From Saprospira grandis str. Lewin (lineage in GTDB: Bacteria > Bacteroidota > Bacteroidia > Chitinophagales > Saprospiraceae): a stretch of 64,000 nucleotides of DNA. The DNA lies in the NCBI RefSeq assembly GCF_000250635.1, contig NC_016940.1, forward strand, positions 3,782,501 through 3,846,500, written 5' to 3'. A program made the translations under genes and the position numbers. Shown here piece by piece: positions 46,892 to 57,103 of this stretch; within the stretch, counting starts at the first letter, position 1, and every line of letters starts with the position of its first letter. The notes below the pieces were generated by a model. That model saw only the letters and a list, made by a program, of their open reading frames with translations, did not search any database and was not told the DNA's origin.

Positions 46892-47059
46892 AGTTTTTCC
46901 CAAAAGGGCTGTTTTGTAGTTTTGCCATTAAAGTAACAAAATAAGAAAGCTAGCCCAAAAAGCTGTAAGTATAAGTGTAGGTATTATACCTATCCGCACC
47001 CTAAACTAATGATCATAAGCTATTTAAGATGTCTGTTTTTTTATTGTCTCTACATCTTT

Positions 47060-47182
47060 TTTGGGGCTGCCCCAGCCTTCGGCTGGGTCGGGCCATTGCG
47101 CAGCTCGCTGCTCGCTCGGCCCTGCAGCGGCTGCGCCGCTTTGGTCTGCCGCCTGCGGCGGCCCTGCTACAGCCCCTCAGCC
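47060..47182 (+). repeat. Dispersed GC-rich repeat, copy 13
   Basis: Forward copy, ttggggctgccccagcc to ctgcggcggccctgctac. It faces copy 14 across about 100 bases; the pair could form a large hairpin. No gene is supported in 46904-47420. Confidence 0.75.
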
Positions 47183-47283
47183 TGCTATCTGCAGACAAAT
47201 CTACCGCAAATAGGGGAGCAGTTTAACATGATTCCCCCTAAATTTAAACGGCCAAAGCATCCCCCCAAGCCCCCCAACCCCCG

Positions 47284-47425
47284 ATGAGCGGCCCAGCGCT
47301 GCGGAGGGGTGGCCGAAGGCCAGACCAAAGCCGCCAAAGGCGGCTGCAGGGCCGAACAGACCTGTGAGCCCCGCAGCATAGCGGCGGCCAGGCAAGGCGA
47401 AGCCTGCCGGCCGCGGGCCCCTAGG
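47284..47425 (-). repeat. Dispersed GC-rich repeat, copy 14
   Basis: Reverse copy, atgagcggcccagcgctgcg to ggccgcgggcccctaggcc. It touches the stop codon of the T9SS-exported protein. Confidence 0.75.
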
Positions 47426-50400
47426 CCTTAATAAACTCAATCTCCCGCTTCTTCCTGTTGTTGTACCTGATTTCTAAAATATAAGCCCCAGCCTCCAAAT
47501 CCGAAACATCCTCCAATATCAATAATTCATTAGAACTCAAACCCGCCTTTAACTCCAGTTTTACCCTCCGCTGCTGATCGTAAATCCGTATCCTGGCCGA
47601 TTTCATCTTCTTGCCCAAACGACCAAAGCGCAAGTTCAATTCTTTTTGCACCGGATTAGGGTAAATGGCCAACTGCCCACCCTCTTTGCTCTTCCATCCC
47701 CGCACAAATACTACCTCCGAATAGGCCTCCTGCCCATGGTTAGACAATTGCCGAAACCGATAGTAGCTGTTCCCATCAAAAGCATTGACATCCGTAAACC
47801 GATAGTTGGTGGGCGCCTCGCTGTTGCCAAAACCCGGAATAAATCCCACCGCATGAAAGTCTTCACTGCCCGCCAAACGACGCTCCACCAAAAATCCCTT
47901 GTTCTCGGTCTCTCTAGGGGTGGTCCAACGCAACTCTACTTCCCTGATGTTTTTGCGCTTGGCCCGAAAAGCCACTAACTCCAGCTTCTGAAAGGCAAAG
48001 TTGAGGTATTTGAGCAGCAAGGCCGTAGATACCAAGCCTTTGTTCTCAAAAATCCGCTCGCCCTTGCTCGGATCAGCATCAAAACGAGACTCAAAAGAAG
48101 CCCCCAAGTAAATGCTGCTTTTGTTGCTGACCACCAGGGCTTTGGTCCGGTCGTTCCCACTGCCATCCAAGGCTTTGGCCCAACTCAAGCGCGCATCCTT
48201 GGCCGATACTTCCATCAAAAAGATATCTGATTTTAAGAGGTTGCTGGTCTTCAAAATGAGGCTATCCGAAACAGGCATTTCCCCCTGAAAATAACCCGTC
48301 AACAAAATTTGCTGACTGTCTACGGCCGCCATAGCCGTAATCCTCGTTTTCTGATCACTGCCCCAAGGCTTGACCCAGCGAAAATCTCCCGCCTTGCTGT
48401 AATGGACCAAAAAGGCATTGCGACTCCCCTTAGCACTATAGGTTCTTGGACCAAATGCGGCCGTCCCCTCAAAACTTCCGCCCAAATAAACCCCTAACTT
48501 AGGCAAATATAGGAGCTCACCCAGGCGCTCGTCCGAACGGCCGCCCAATAGCCGCGCCCATCGAAAATCGCCCCCCCGATCTAAAGCCAAAATGGCCAAG
48601 TCTTGCTCGCCAGCAGCCCGCAAAAGCTGGTTCTGCCGATGCCCCAACTTAAGCTGCTCCGAAAAGGATAAGCCCAAATAAATCTGTCCCTGCTCATCTA
48701 AGGCCAAACGCCCCCGATTCGGCGCCACACAATCAAAGGTTTTAAACCAGCCCAAGCGGCCAGAATCTACCGATAGCGATAAGAGCAAAAAACCCGATTT
48801 ATCCAGTAAGGTCTGCCCCTCATACACTAAACGATCGCCCCGATGACTCAGCAAAACTAATAGCTCTCCATTGGGCTGCTGCTTGATAGCCAGCAAATCC
48901 ACCTCCCCCAAACTTTTCCATTCTTTGGCCCAAAGGAGCTCACCCAAACTATCCAGCTTGAGCAAAAAGGCGTCTTGCTTGCCCTCCGCCTGCCAACAAA
49001 GACTGTCCGATAAACAGAAGTCGGCCCCATAACTTCCTCCCAAAAAACTTTCTGCCGCCTCGCTCTGATATAAGGCCTCGGCCTTGTCGGCCCCCAGGCC
49101 CCCAAATTGCCGAAACCAACGCAAACGCCCCAAAGAGTCGTACTGACTAATCAGGATGTCGCCCCAACGCCCCTTGCTCTTGAGCAAACTATCGGAATTG
49201 ATGGAGAGGGCCCCTTCAAAATAAACCGCTGTCAGAATTTCTCCCGAAGCCCTAGGATAAAGGGCCTCTATTCTCGATAAAGAGGCATCGTAGCGATAAC
49301 CCATGGCAAAGGCAAAGTCATAGGCCAAACTCTCGGCCTGATAATGGGCCACAAATAAGGTCTGTATGGCATTACTGTTCAATAAGGCCTGCTTGGGCGA
49401 AGGGTCAAAATCTGCCGCCCCCTCAAAACTACCCGTCAAAAAGACTTGCCCCTCTAAATTGAGCTTCATGGCCTGCACTTCCTCATACAAGGGGCCCCCA
49501 AAGGCTTGCATCCGCTTAAAGTCCCCCTCAAAACTGTATTGGGCAATAAAGAGGTCCGACTGCTCGCCCTGCGCCCGAATTTCTTGCTGGCCCTCCAAAA
49601 TCTGCCCCGAAAAACGCCCAGCTATCCCCAAGAGCTTTCGCCCCACAATTTCTATACATTGCCCCCGATCATCTCCTGCTCCACCAAAACGCTTGATCCA
49701 ATTCAACTGCCCCTTTCTGTGAAATTGGGCCAGAAAAATATCCGATTCGCCCCGACTCTTTAGCCCCTCTAGCTCTCCCCGAAAACTACCCGTCATAAAG
49801 GCTTCCCCCACCGAGTTGACTACAATGTCACTCAGCTCCATTCCCTCCGTGGCCGCTAGGGTTTCTTTCCAAATTAAATCGCCCAAAGGAGAGTACTTGA
49901 GCAAAAGGGCAGCCCCGCTCTCTGGCGCCTGCAAACTGTCCAGACTAAAGTCGTCATAGATAAAACTCCCCTTGGCCGTCCCCGCCAAATAAAGCTCCCC
50001 CAAACTGCTCAAGGAGAGAGCCGTACTCAAATCTGCCCCCTTACTCCCCAAGGTCCGCAACCAACGCCAATCCGAAAAGCCCTCAATCTGCCCCACAAAA
50101 ATATCCGAGCCTCCAAAGGCCGGCCGCTTCTTCCCCAAAGCACTAAATTCTTCCCGATATTCTCCCGTAATATAAATGCTGTGGTTGTAGGCCTTGATGT
50201 CTAATCCCTGATCACTACCTTTGCCCCCAAAAGAAACCGCCTCCAAGGCCTCGCCCTCCTCCGAAATGCGCAGAATAAAGACGTCCTCTGCCCCCTCACT
50301 CAATAAATAGTCTTGCTCCGACCAATATAAGCTGTCCGAAAAATAACCGGTCACCAAGAGCTCCCCCTGCGCATTCAAATCAATGGCCTGAGCCGCATCA

Positions 50401-50723
50401 TTGCCATAACTGCCCAAGGGCAATACCCACTGAAAATCCCCCCGACGGTTGTATTTGGCCACAAATAAATCGTTCTTCCCCTTGGCCTTCCGCAAAGCCT
50501 GACTATCTATCGCTGGATTGAAATCAATGCTGCCATTAAAATAACCCAGCAGATAAAGCTCCCCAGCAGGACCCAAATAAAGATCCAAGCCCTCTGCCTG
50601 CCCCCCATACTGCGTCTGACTAGATAACATTTGCCCCCAAGCAAAACTCGGCCGCTCCTGGGCCAACAACAATAGGGGAGAGAGCAGAAAAAGAAACGGA
50701 AGAAGTAGCGAAGAATAGGGCAT
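47421..50723 (-). CDS. T9SS-exported beta-propeller protein
   Basis: 1100 residues from the ATG at 50723, which gives signal peptide MPYSSLLLPFLFLLSPLLLLAQ; upstream in-frame ATG at 50819 would bury it. Most of the chain (about 40-930) is a run of SBBP-type repeats of roughly 50-55 residues with the motif DIFLAQFHRKGQLNWIKRFGG, GDDRGQCIEI and GNVFLTGSF, building several beta-propellers. A fibronectin-like segment follows (VELRWTTPRETENKGFLVERR). The end is the type A sorting domain of the type IX secretion system (LAIYPNPVQKELNLRF, DVSDLEAGAYILEIRYN). Exported and probably surface-attached. Role unknown; adhesion or gliding-related are possibilities. Confidence 0.9.
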   Translation of the reverse strand: MPYSSLLLPFLFLLSPLLLLAQERPSFAWGQMLSSQTQYGGQAEGLDLYLGPAGELYLLGYFNGSIDFNPAIDSQALRKAKGKNDLFVAKYNRRGDFQWVLPLGSYGNDAAQAIDLNAQGELLVTGYFSDSLYWSEQDYLLSEGAEDVFILRISEEGEALEAVSFGGKGSDQGLDIKAYNHSIYITGEYREEFSALGKKRPAFGGSDIFVGQIEGFSDWRWLRTLGSKGADLSTALSLSSLGELYLAGTAKGSFIYDDFSLDSLQAPESGAALLLKYSPLGDLIWKETLAATEGMELSDIVVNSVGEAFMTGSFRGELEGLKSRGESDIFLAQFHRKGQLNWIKRFGGAGDDRGQCIEIVGRKLLGIAGRFSGQILEGQQEIRAQGEQSDLFIAQYSFEGDFKRMQAFGGPLYEEVQAMKLNLEGQVFLTGSFEGAADFDPSPKQALLNSNAIQTLFVAHYQAESLAYDFAFAMGYRYDASLSRIEALYPRASGEILTAVYFEGALSINSDSLLKSKGRWGDILISQYDSLGRLRWFRQFGGLGADKAEALYQSEAAESFLGGSYGADFCLSDSLCWQAEGKQDAFLLKLDSLGELLWAKEWKSLGEVDLLAIKQQPNGELLVLLSHRGDRLVYEGQTLLDKSGFLLLSLSVDSGRLGWFKTFDCVAPNRGRLALDEQGQIYLGLSFSEQLKLGHRQNQLLRAAGEQDLAILALDRGGDFRWARLLGGRSDERLGELLYLPKLGVYLGGSFEGTAAFGPRTYSAKGSRNAFLVHYSKAGDFRWVKPWGSDQKTRITAMAAVDSQQILLTGYFQGEMPVSDSLILKTSNLLKSDIFLMEVSAKDARLSWAKALDGSGNDRTKALVVSNKSSIYLGASFESRFDADPSKGERIFENKGLVSTALLLKYLNFAFQKLELVAFRAKRKNIREVELRWTTPRETENKGFLVERRLAGSEDFHAVGFIPGFGNSEAPTNYRFTDVNAFDGNSYYRFRQLSNHGQEAYSEVVFVRGWKSKEGGQLAIYPNPVQKELNLRFGRLGKKMKSARIRIYDQQRRVKLELKAGLSSNELLILEDVSDLEAGAYILEIRYNNRKKREIEFIKA

Positions 50724-50847
50724 GAAAGTTCTTGATATAGCGACCAAATAGAATAACTGCCCGCAAAGATAAACAAGTTGACCCAATTTGTAGGCCTTCC
50801 GCTTTTTCCCGAGCCGCATTTAAAACGGATTTGATACTGCTTTATTT

Positions 50848-50990
50848 TTTGGGGCCTCCGCCTCCCTTCGGTCGTCGGCGCTACGCTTCAGGGCTCGCAG
50901 GTCTGCTCGGCCCTGCGTCGCCTTCGGCTCCTTGGTCTGGCCTGACGGCCACCCCGCCGCATCGCTAGGCCGTTTGGCCTGACGGCCATA
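50848..50990 (+). repeat. Dispersed GC-rich repeat, copy 15
   Basis: Forward copy, ttggggcctccgcctccc to cgcatcgctaggccgtttgg. Confidence 0.8.
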
Positions 50991-50992
50991 AT

Positions 50993-51195
50993 AGCTGCAG
51001 CTTAAAAGCCGCAGCCAGATTAGGGGCCAATAAGCTAGCTCTTTATCGCCCCATGGCCTGCAGCTTAAAAGCCGCAGGAGCTGAAAACCGAATGCCTTCG
51101 CCCATCTCCAATGAAGCAGGGGCTTTTAAGCTCCTGCGGCGAGAAAGATGATGGCCCAAGAGACTGGCTGCGGCCTTTAGGCTGCAGAAACAGGG
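50993..51195. repeat. Palindromes of the gcagcttaaaagccgc type
   Basis: Three related elements: gcagcttaaaagccgcagc (about 50996), gcagcttaaaagccgcagga (about 51060) and gcaggggcttttaagctcct (about 51116), plus a decayed ctgcggcctttaggctgcag (about 51169). No gene here. Confidence 0.6.
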
Positions 51196-51283
51196 ATTTT
51201 AGGACCAACTGTTAGTGAATTGTTAAAAATAGAAATAATGTAACAAAATCAAAAAGGGGGAAAGTTCGGTATTTTACCGAACT

Positions 51284-51514
51284 AGTTCACCTCCAGACCG
51301 AAGCAGTTCACCTCCAGACCGAAGCAGTTCACCTCCAGACCGAACTAGTTCACCTCCAGACCAAACTAGTTCAGCTCCAGACCAAACTAGTTCACCTCCA
51401 GACCAAACTAGTTCAGCTCCAGACCAAACTAGTTCAGCTCCAGACCAAACTAGTTCACCTCCAGACCAAACTAGTTTACCTCCAGACCAAACTAGTTCAG
51501 CTCCAGACCGAAGC
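51284..51514 (+). repeat. Tandem repeat, 11 units of 21 bp
   Basis: Each unit starts agttcacctccagacc (c/g at position 7) and ends gaagc, gaact or aaact. Eleven units fit exactly. The unit types are patterned: gaagc ends at both flanks and aaact in the middle. A stop codon (tag) occurs once per unit in one frame, and no reading frame uses it as protein. Confidence 0.9.
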
Positions 51515-51520
51515 AGTTCA

Positions 51521-51601
51521 CGGGACTGTTCAGGATTTTGTGTATCCAGATAGGCAACAAAAAGGGGACTGTTCAGGATTTTGGGGACTGTTCAGGATTT
51601 T
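51521..51601 (+). repeat. Three copies of gggactgttcaggattttg
   Basis: Direct repeats at about 51522, 51564 and 51583, the last two head to tail, immediately after the 21-bp tandem array. Confidence 0.8.
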
Positions 51602-51644
51602 GTGTATTAGAATAAAATTTGGGTCTTTAGCTGGTTGGAATTTG

Positions 51645-52195
51645 GCCAATAGTCGCCTAGGGACAAGCCCCTAGGCTAATCCAATGGAGTCAGCCCTAAA
51701 GGGCCTCAACTGCCGATATACAAGGTCTTGCTAAATGATTATAGCAAAGAAGAATCTTATCCAAAGGCCCTCTTTAGAGGGCTGTCTGAAAAAGCTAGCC
51801 TAGGGGCTTGTCCCTAGGCAGCAAAAAGGAGAAACACAAAATTTTAAACAGTCTCCAATAGCAAACAAGGGCTTCAGCCCGCTAGTTTGCATAGACTCGC
51901 AACCATGGGCTTCAGCCCATGGCCCTAAACAGCTTCCTGATCCTACAGGGCCGAAGGCCCGTCGGCAAAGGCCAAATGAAAGCCCTGCCCCTTCTATCCT
52001 TTGTTTTAATTTATTGCTATTCAGCGTTATTTTTCTCAGCCATAGCTAGGGCTATGCCTTTAAAAAATGCCTTGACTAGCCTGAAATTTTTATCAAAGGA
52101 TGGCCGAGAAGTTAATTTCATGAGGGTTTCAACCCTCATTTATAGATTTTTGCGAAGCAATACCATTCTTGCTGTAGGTTTCAACCTACAGTTAA
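51645..52195. repeat. Second cluster of small palindromes
   Basis: Short hairpins scattered over about 550 gene-free bases: cctagggacaagcccctagg (about 51656), gccctaaagggc (about 51693), ccctctttagaggg (about 51769), gggcttcagccc (about 51870), ccatgggcttcagcccatgg (about 51904), agggtttcaaccct (about 52124), gtaggtttcaacctac (about 52174). Loops are the same as in the 6-kb cluster, but often on the opposite strand. A frame at 51919-52353 runs through these and is not taken as a gene. Confidence 0.65.
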
Positions 52196-52330
52196 AAGGG
52201 CCGAAGGCCCGTCGGCCTAGGGGCCTGAAAGGGTGGCCGCAGGCCAGACCGAGCGGGCGCAGCCCGCAAAGGGCCGAGCAGACCTGCGAGCCCTGCAAGG
52301 GCCCGGCCGCCGAAGGCGGCAGGCCCCAAA
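52196..52330 (-). repeat. Dispersed GC-rich repeat, copy 16
   Basis: Reverse copy, agggccgaaggcccgtcggc to cgaaggcggcaggccccaaa. Confidence 0.8.
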
Positions 52331-52334
52331 ACAA

Positions 52335-52372
52335 AAAAAGCCAAGTCCTCTAAAAAGAGAACTTGGCTTAGT
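52335..52372 (-). terminator. Terminator of ndk
   Basis: On the minus strand aagccaagttctct pairs with agaggacttggctt, then a T-run. Confidence 0.85.
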
Positions 52373-52390
52373 GCAAAAGCGGAAAATCGC

Positions 52391-52810
52391 TTAGAACTGC
52401 TCTAGTCCAGCAAAGTGGAAATCGCCTTCAATTTGGGCGTTTTCGTCAGAGTCAGAACCGTGAATAGCATTTTCTCCGATGCTAGTAGCATACTTAGCGC
52501 GGATAGTACCTTCTGCGGCCTCTGCAGGGTTGGTGCTACCGATAAGCGTACGGAAGTCGGCTACGGCATTGTCTTTTTCCAAAATGGCGGCCACGATAGG
52601 ACCAGAAGTCATAAACTCAACGAGTTCGCCAAAGAAGGGACGCTCCTTGTGTACAGCATAAAAACGCTCAGCAGCAGCAGTGCTCAATTGAGTCATTTTT
52701 AGGGCCACAATACGGAAACCTGCTTCATTGATTTGGGCCAAGATGGCGCCAGTGTGCCCAGCTTTTACAGCATCGGGCTTGATCATGGTCAGCGTTTTAT
52801 TAGTTGCCAT
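52391..52810 (-). CDS. ndk: Nucleoside diphosphate kinase
   Basis: 139 residues. It moves the gamma phosphate from ATP to other nucleoside diphosphates through a phospho-His. Family features: [19 protein letters not shown] at the start, [39 protein letters not shown] in the middle, and the active-site NAIHGSDS with H117. Normal length. Monocistronic on the minus strand with its own terminator. Confidence 0.98.
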   Translation of the reverse strand: MATNKTLTMIKPDAVKAGHTGAILAQINEAGFRIVALKMTQLSTAAAERFYAVHKERPFFGELVEFMTSGPIVAAILEKDNAVADFRTLIGSTNPAEAAEGTIRAKYATSIGENAIHGSDSDENAQIEGDFHFAGLEQF

Positions 52811-52899
52811 TAGTTTGTTTTTTATTATTGTAGTAAAAGGTATTCTGCTTAATTGGGCGCAATAATATAAAAAGCCCTTGGCATATCCAAATACTGCCT

Positions 52900-55800
52900 T
52901 TAATTTCCTGATTGTGGCCGAAAATAACGAGCCAAAAGGCCCAAAAGCAGGATAATCAGGGCAGTGAGCAGCAAATAGAGTTTCCAGTTGCCGGCCCGAC
53001 TAAGCTTGATCGGGCGGTCATCGCCCAGCTCAATAAAGGAGGCCCAAAAGAAGGGGTGGCTACTGATATCGCCAGCCGCATCTAGGTAATTGAGTTTGGC
53101 TTGTCGCAGGGCTTCCGATTTGCTTTTTCCTGCGCTCAGTCCCTCATAAAAGTCTTGCATCAAGATGGCCGTAGCTTGGTCGTTAATGGGCCAAAGGGTC
53201 ATGACTAGGGCGGGCACGCCGGCATACATAAAGCCTCGGCCCAGACTGACCACCCCTTCGCCTCTTTCATATTTGCCAAAGCCCGTTTCGCAGGCAGAAA
53301 GGACCACCAAGTTGGCCTTAATCTTTAGTAAGTTGAGCTCATAGGCATGTAAGAGGTCATCTTCTAGGCTATCGTGGCGGTGGCTAAAGACCAAATTAGA
53401 GTATTCGGGTCGCTCTTCATCTACCCAGCCGTGCATGGCCAAATGAATCAGGGCATATTCTTCTTTGCTAATTTGCTTTTTAAATTCGGTTTCATTGGCT
53501 TGTTGGCCATACAAAAAGAGCCCCTTAAACGCCTTACTGAGCTGCTGAATCTCGGCCTTGGCCCCAGGCAGATCATCTACCGAGCTGCGAATATGATGCT
53601 GTCGGCTATCGGTTCCCGAGGCATGGGCTGCGGCATCATAGGCATAGGAGGGGGCCATGCCCAGCACTCGGCCCGACTTAATTTTGGGCCTTTCATATAA
53701 GAGCAAGGCGGCCGAATAATGATAATGCACATTATAGCGCTTGAGCAAATAGGGCAGGGTCTTAAAACTAGGCTGACGGACTTCTTCTGGGGCGGGGGCT
53801 TCAGAGAGCAGGACCTCAAAGGGAATATAATTGAGGAGGCCATCGGGGACCAAGAGAATTTTATCGATGCCCTCAGCTTTTAGGGCGGGAGCTACAAACT
53901 GCTGGTAGAGGTCCCAGCCCTCGGCAATGAGCAGCTGCTTGAGGGCCAAGGTTTTTTGTTCCTCCTTGAGCCAGCTGCTATTGGTCAGTGCTAGGCGAAA
54001 GTTGCGCATTTTGCGGTTAAAATCTTCGCCTTTGGGCAAATAAAAGAGCTCTCCAGACTTGGGGCTAAGGGCCAGTAGGTAAAAACCATCTTGGGCCGAA
54101 AAATACTCTAAAAAGCGTTCGCCGGTATCGAGTTTTTTCTGCAGTTGTTCTAGGCTAGGAGTTTTATCCTCATACTTAAGGCGGAAATAATCGTAGTAAT
54201 TGGCCTCTAGGGTATCTTGTAGGCGTTGACTTTCTCTTTTTAGGGCCAGCAGCTCTTTGTCTAGGGCATCCATTTGGGCCGCATTATTGGCCAATTGGGC
54301 CTCAAAATACTGCTTGCGTTTTTTGGCCAATTCTCGGCTGAGGCGGCGCTCCTCTTTGAGGAGCTTTTTGGGTAGGCCCCCAAAGGCGCGGGCATTTTCG
54401 GTTTGTAGGGCCTCTAAGAGCAGTAGGGCCTTGCTGCGTTCCACCAACTGAAAGGCCTCTAAGAGATAGTCTGTTTTGGGTTGCTTTTGGTAGCGTTTAT
54501 AGACAATGGCCAGGGCCTGCTCATAGATAGGAATCAGGCGTTGGAGCAAAAAGAGGCGAGAGCCTTCCGACTTAAAGCTATTTCGGAGTTCATAGGCGAG
54601 GCTAGCGGCCTTTAGGGCGAGGCGGTAGGCCATTTCTTCTTGGCCGGCTTGGTCGTAGAGTTTAATTTGGACCTCCATGACTTCTAGCAGCAGTTCTCGG
54701 TCCGAAACGGCAGAGAGTTCTTCGGTAGCGGCTAGGCCCGCCTTCATTTGCAGGGCTTCTGTGGCCTGTTCTAGGGCCATAAGCGCCTGGCCGATTTCGG
54801 TTTTGGGTTGTTGGGCAAAGAGCAGGGCACGTTCTAGGTAAATGCGGGCCAAATCGGGATGTTTGCCCGAGCTATAGGTCTTTTGGCCTTCTTCTAGGGC
54901 TTTATCGAGTTTGTTTTTGGCTTGTTCCCAATCTTTTTGCAGGCGAAAAAAGCGGCCATAGAGCAAAAAGGTAGATTCGGTTTTGAAGCGCAGGCGTTTT
55001 TGCCAATTTTCGGTTTGGGCCAAAAGGGCAAAAGCCTCTTTTTTCTTTCCGATTTCCCAGGCCACCTCGGCCCAGCCCAAATTGAGTTGGATACGGGCTT
55101 GGATAGCGGCATTGGCGGCCTGTTCTTTGGGCGACATTCTATTGAGGGCATCTTCGGCCTTCTTAAAGTTATTATAGGCTCGGCTATAGGCGGCCTTTTT
55201 ACGAGTGAGTTCGGCCAGGTTGGTGTAGGTATTGGCAATGCGGAAAAGGTCGCCTAATTGGCTAGATAGGTTAAGTGCATTGCGGCAATAGTCCTCGGCC
55301 TTGTCCACATCGCCAATTTCGATATAGAGCAGGCCAATATTATTATAATAAGAAGCCACCTCGATAGAATCTTGTCTAGACTGCATAGCTTCCTTGACAA
55401 TTTCTAGGGTAGTTTTGGTTCGGTCTAGGGCCGATTCATAATCTCCAGTTCGGTAATAGAGGGCGCCATAGAGCTGTAAGATTTTGCGCAAAGAAGGCAA
55501 ATCATTATTGAGCTGTTCTTGGGTAATGGTAAAGGCATCATCTAAGTAGCGTTCCATCAGTCTATAATCCTGCATATAGAGGCTAGTTTCGGCTAGGGCT
55601 CTAGAGGCTTGGGCATAATCTTTCCAGGACTGGGCAAACTTATAGGTAAATCGAGACTGCAGGAAATAGAGTTTGGCGGTATCTAGGGCGCCTTGGCCCA
55701 TATAAAAGCGGCCAAAGAGATAGGCGATATGGCCTTGCCAGGGGTCATTTTCGGGTAATTGTTGGAGGGCGGTAGTTTGGGCCAGGCGGAGCTCATTTTT

Positions 55801-56085
55801 CATGGCCTGCATTTGGCCGGCTCTTTTGTGCATAATGGCCTTATTATAGGAAATGCGGGTCCAGTTTTCCCAGCAGCCGGCTTGGGCCAATAGTTTTTTG
55901 GCCTTCTCCATTTGGTCAAAGGCTTGGCCGGCTTGGCCTTGGCCCATGGCTTTTTTTGCGGCTTCAAAGGCGGCAAAGGCTTGGCTACTATCCTGTTGGG
56001 GGCAGCTTTGGGCGGAGAGATGGGGAGCGGCAAAAAGGCAAAAAAGTCCAAGAAGGACGCTATAATATATAGTAGAAGGCTTCAA
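52900..56085 (-). CDS. Exported TPR-CHAT protein, second copy
   Basis: 1061 residues with the same layout as the gene at 20959: signal peptide [29 protein letters not shown] motifs to about residue 480 ([48 protein letters not shown]), a coiled linker around 590-650, a CHAT domain, and a final membrane helix ([20 protein letters not shown]). CHAT residues: [14 protein letters not shown] (H881/H885), [19 protein letters not shown] (C932), [30 protein letters not shown]. The two proteins are clear paralogues with little identity in the TPR part. This copy has no small lipoprotein gene after it. Substrate and function unknown; periplasmic face inferred. Confidence 0.92.
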   Translation of the reverse strand: MKPSTIYYSVLLGLFCLFAAPHLSAQSCPQQDSSQAFAAFEAAKKAMGQGQAGQAFDQMEKAKKLLAQAGCWENWTRISYNKAIMHKRAGQMQAMKNELRLAQTTALQQLPENDPWQGHIAYLFGRFYMGQGALDTAKLYFLQSRFTYKFAQSWKDYAQASRALAETSLYMQDYRLMERYLDDAFTITQEQLNNDLPSLRKILQLYGALYYRTGDYESALDRTKTTLEIVKEAMQSRQDSIEVASYYNNIGLLYIEIGDVDKAEDYCRNALNLSSQLGDLFRIANTYTNLAELTRKKAAYSRAYNNFKKAEDALNRMSPKEQAANAAIQARIQLNLGWAEVAWEIGKKKEAFALLAQTENWQKRLRFKTESTFLLYGRFFRLQKDWEQAKNKLDKALEEGQKTYSSGKHPDLARIYLERALLFAQQPKTEIGQALMALEQATEALQMKAGLAATEELSAVSDRELLLEVMEVQIKLYDQAGQEEMAYRLALKAASLAYELRNSFKSEGSRLFLLQRLIPIYEQALAIVYKRYQKQPKTDYLLEAFQLVERSKALLLLEALQTENARAFGGLPKKLLKEERRLSRELAKKRKQYFEAQLANNAAQMDALDKELLALKRESQRLQDTLEANYYDYFRLKYEDKTPSLEQLQKKLDTGERFLEYFSAQDGFYLLALSPKSGELFYLPKGEDFNRKMRNFRLALTNSSWLKEEQKTLALKQLLIAEGWDLYQQFVAPALKAEGIDKILLVPDGLLNYIPFEVLLSEAPAPEEVRQPSFKTLPYLLKRYNVHYHYSAALLLYERPKIKSGRVLGMAPSYAYDAAAHASGTDSRQHHIRSSVDDLPGAKAEIQQLSKAFKGLFLYGQQANETEFKKQISKEEYALIHLAMHGWVDEERPEYSNLVFSHRHDSLEDDLLHAYELNLLKIKANLVVLSACETGFGKYERGEGVVSLGRGFMYAGVPALVMTLWPINDQATAILMQDFYEGLSAGKSKSEALRQAKLNYLDAAGDISSHPFFWASFIELGDDRPIKLSRAGNWKLYLLLTALIILLLGLLARYFRPQSGN

Positions 56086-56212
56086 ATCTGAAGGTAGTTT
56101 TTCTAGGCGTGTAAATGGGTCGAAAAATAGGGCTAATTTAAGAGAAAAAGCAAGGGCCTGCTTTTTTTTCGACCAAGGGAGGGGCGGAGTTGGTTGCTAG
56201 GGGCTGGGCTAG

Positions 56213-56427
56213 GGGGCCAAGAGGGGCTTGGCCTAGCGATGTGCAGCAGTGGCCGTTAGGCCAGACCGAGCAGGCAAAGCCTGCGCAGGGCCGAGCAGAC
56301 CTGCGAGCTGCGCAACGTAGCGCCGCAAGGCGAAGCCGCAGCGGAGGCCCCAAAACAGCAGCGAGCTGCGCAACGACAACAAGAACTTTAGTTCGTCTTC
56401 GACGACTGAAAGGAGTAAGGCCCCAAA
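56213..56427 (-). repeat. Dispersed GC-rich repeat, copy 17, with nested cassette
   Basis: Reverse copy; the cassette (acaacaagaactttagttcg, cgacgactgaaaggagtaa) sits outside the usual end, at about 56374-56419. No gene is supported in 56086-56534. Confidence 0.8.
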
Positions 56428-56534
56428 AGTAGAAATGAAAAAGAAAAAGCGAAAAATTAGTTGAATTCTACTAAATTAGCCCAAGGCCCTTAGGGGCATC
56501 TTTTTTTATACTAAAAACAGCAGTCATCGAGAAG

Positions 56535-57080
56535 TTGAGTTTGCAGGCGGGGCGTTTATTATTGGCCGAGCCCTTTATGTCTGATCATCATTTTAAGCGG
56601 GCCGTAATTTTGCTCTGCGACCATGAGCGGGAGGGCAGCGTAGGTTTTGTGTTGAACAAGCCTATGGGGCTAGATATTAAGGATTTGGTCAATGATTTTC
56701 CGGATTTTTCTGCGGAAGTACATTTTGGTGGGCCGGTGCAGACCGACAGCATACATTATGTGCATACCAAGGGAGAATTACTGGAAGGGGCCATGAAAAT
56801 TGAGGAAGGATTGTATTGGGGCGGGAACTATGAGCAGCTCAAGGTCTTGATTCGGCAGGGATTATTGGAGCAAAACGACATTACTTTTTTTGTGGGCTAT
56901 AGTGGTTGGGGCGAGGGCCAACTGCAGGAAGAAATAGAGGTGCAGACTTGGATATTGGCCGAGAGCGACCGCAACTACATCTTTCAGCCACAGAATGAAT
57001 TATTATGGAAAAGCGTGCTGGAAAATTTGGGCGATCGTTATAGTGTGATGGCGCAAATGCCGATTCCGGTATGGAACTAA
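56535..57080 (+). CDS. YqgE/AlgH family protein
   Basis: 181 residues, family UPF0301 (DUF179). The start is probably the TTG at 56535, since no ATG or GTG precedes the conserved LQAGRLLLAEPFMSDHHFKRAVILLCDH; gagaag just before it is a weak ribosome site. Other family blocks: GSVGFVLNKPMGLDI, VHFGGPVQTDSIHYVHT, FFVGYSGWGEGQLQEEI, NYIFQPQNELLWKSVL. Cytoplasmic, function not firmly known; linked to regulation in Pseudomonas (AlgH). The next gene begins 23 bases after the stop, so the two may be co-transcribed. Confidence 0.9.
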   Translation: MSLQAGRLLLAEPFMSDHHFKRAVILLCDHEREGSVGFVLNKPMGLDIKDLVNDFPDFSAEVHFGGPVQTDSIHYVHTKGELLEGAMKIEEGLYWGGNYEQLKVLIRQGLLEQNDITFFVGYSGWGEGQLQEEIEVQTWILAESDRNYIFQPQNELLWKSVLENLGDRYSVMAQMPIPVWN

Positions 57081-57103
57081 ATCTTTTGACTAAACCAATC
57101 AAT

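Noticed and set aside
47009-47287. Plus-strand frame of 92 codons
   Set aside because: Mostly repeat copy 13; no start context and no protein features.
51284-51514. A second CRISPR array
   Set aside because: Unit of 21 bp with no spacers; a simple tandem repeat.
51919-52353. Plus-strand frame of 144 codons
   Set aside because: Begins in a small palindrome and ends in repeat copy 16; no family features, and the middle is only hairpins.
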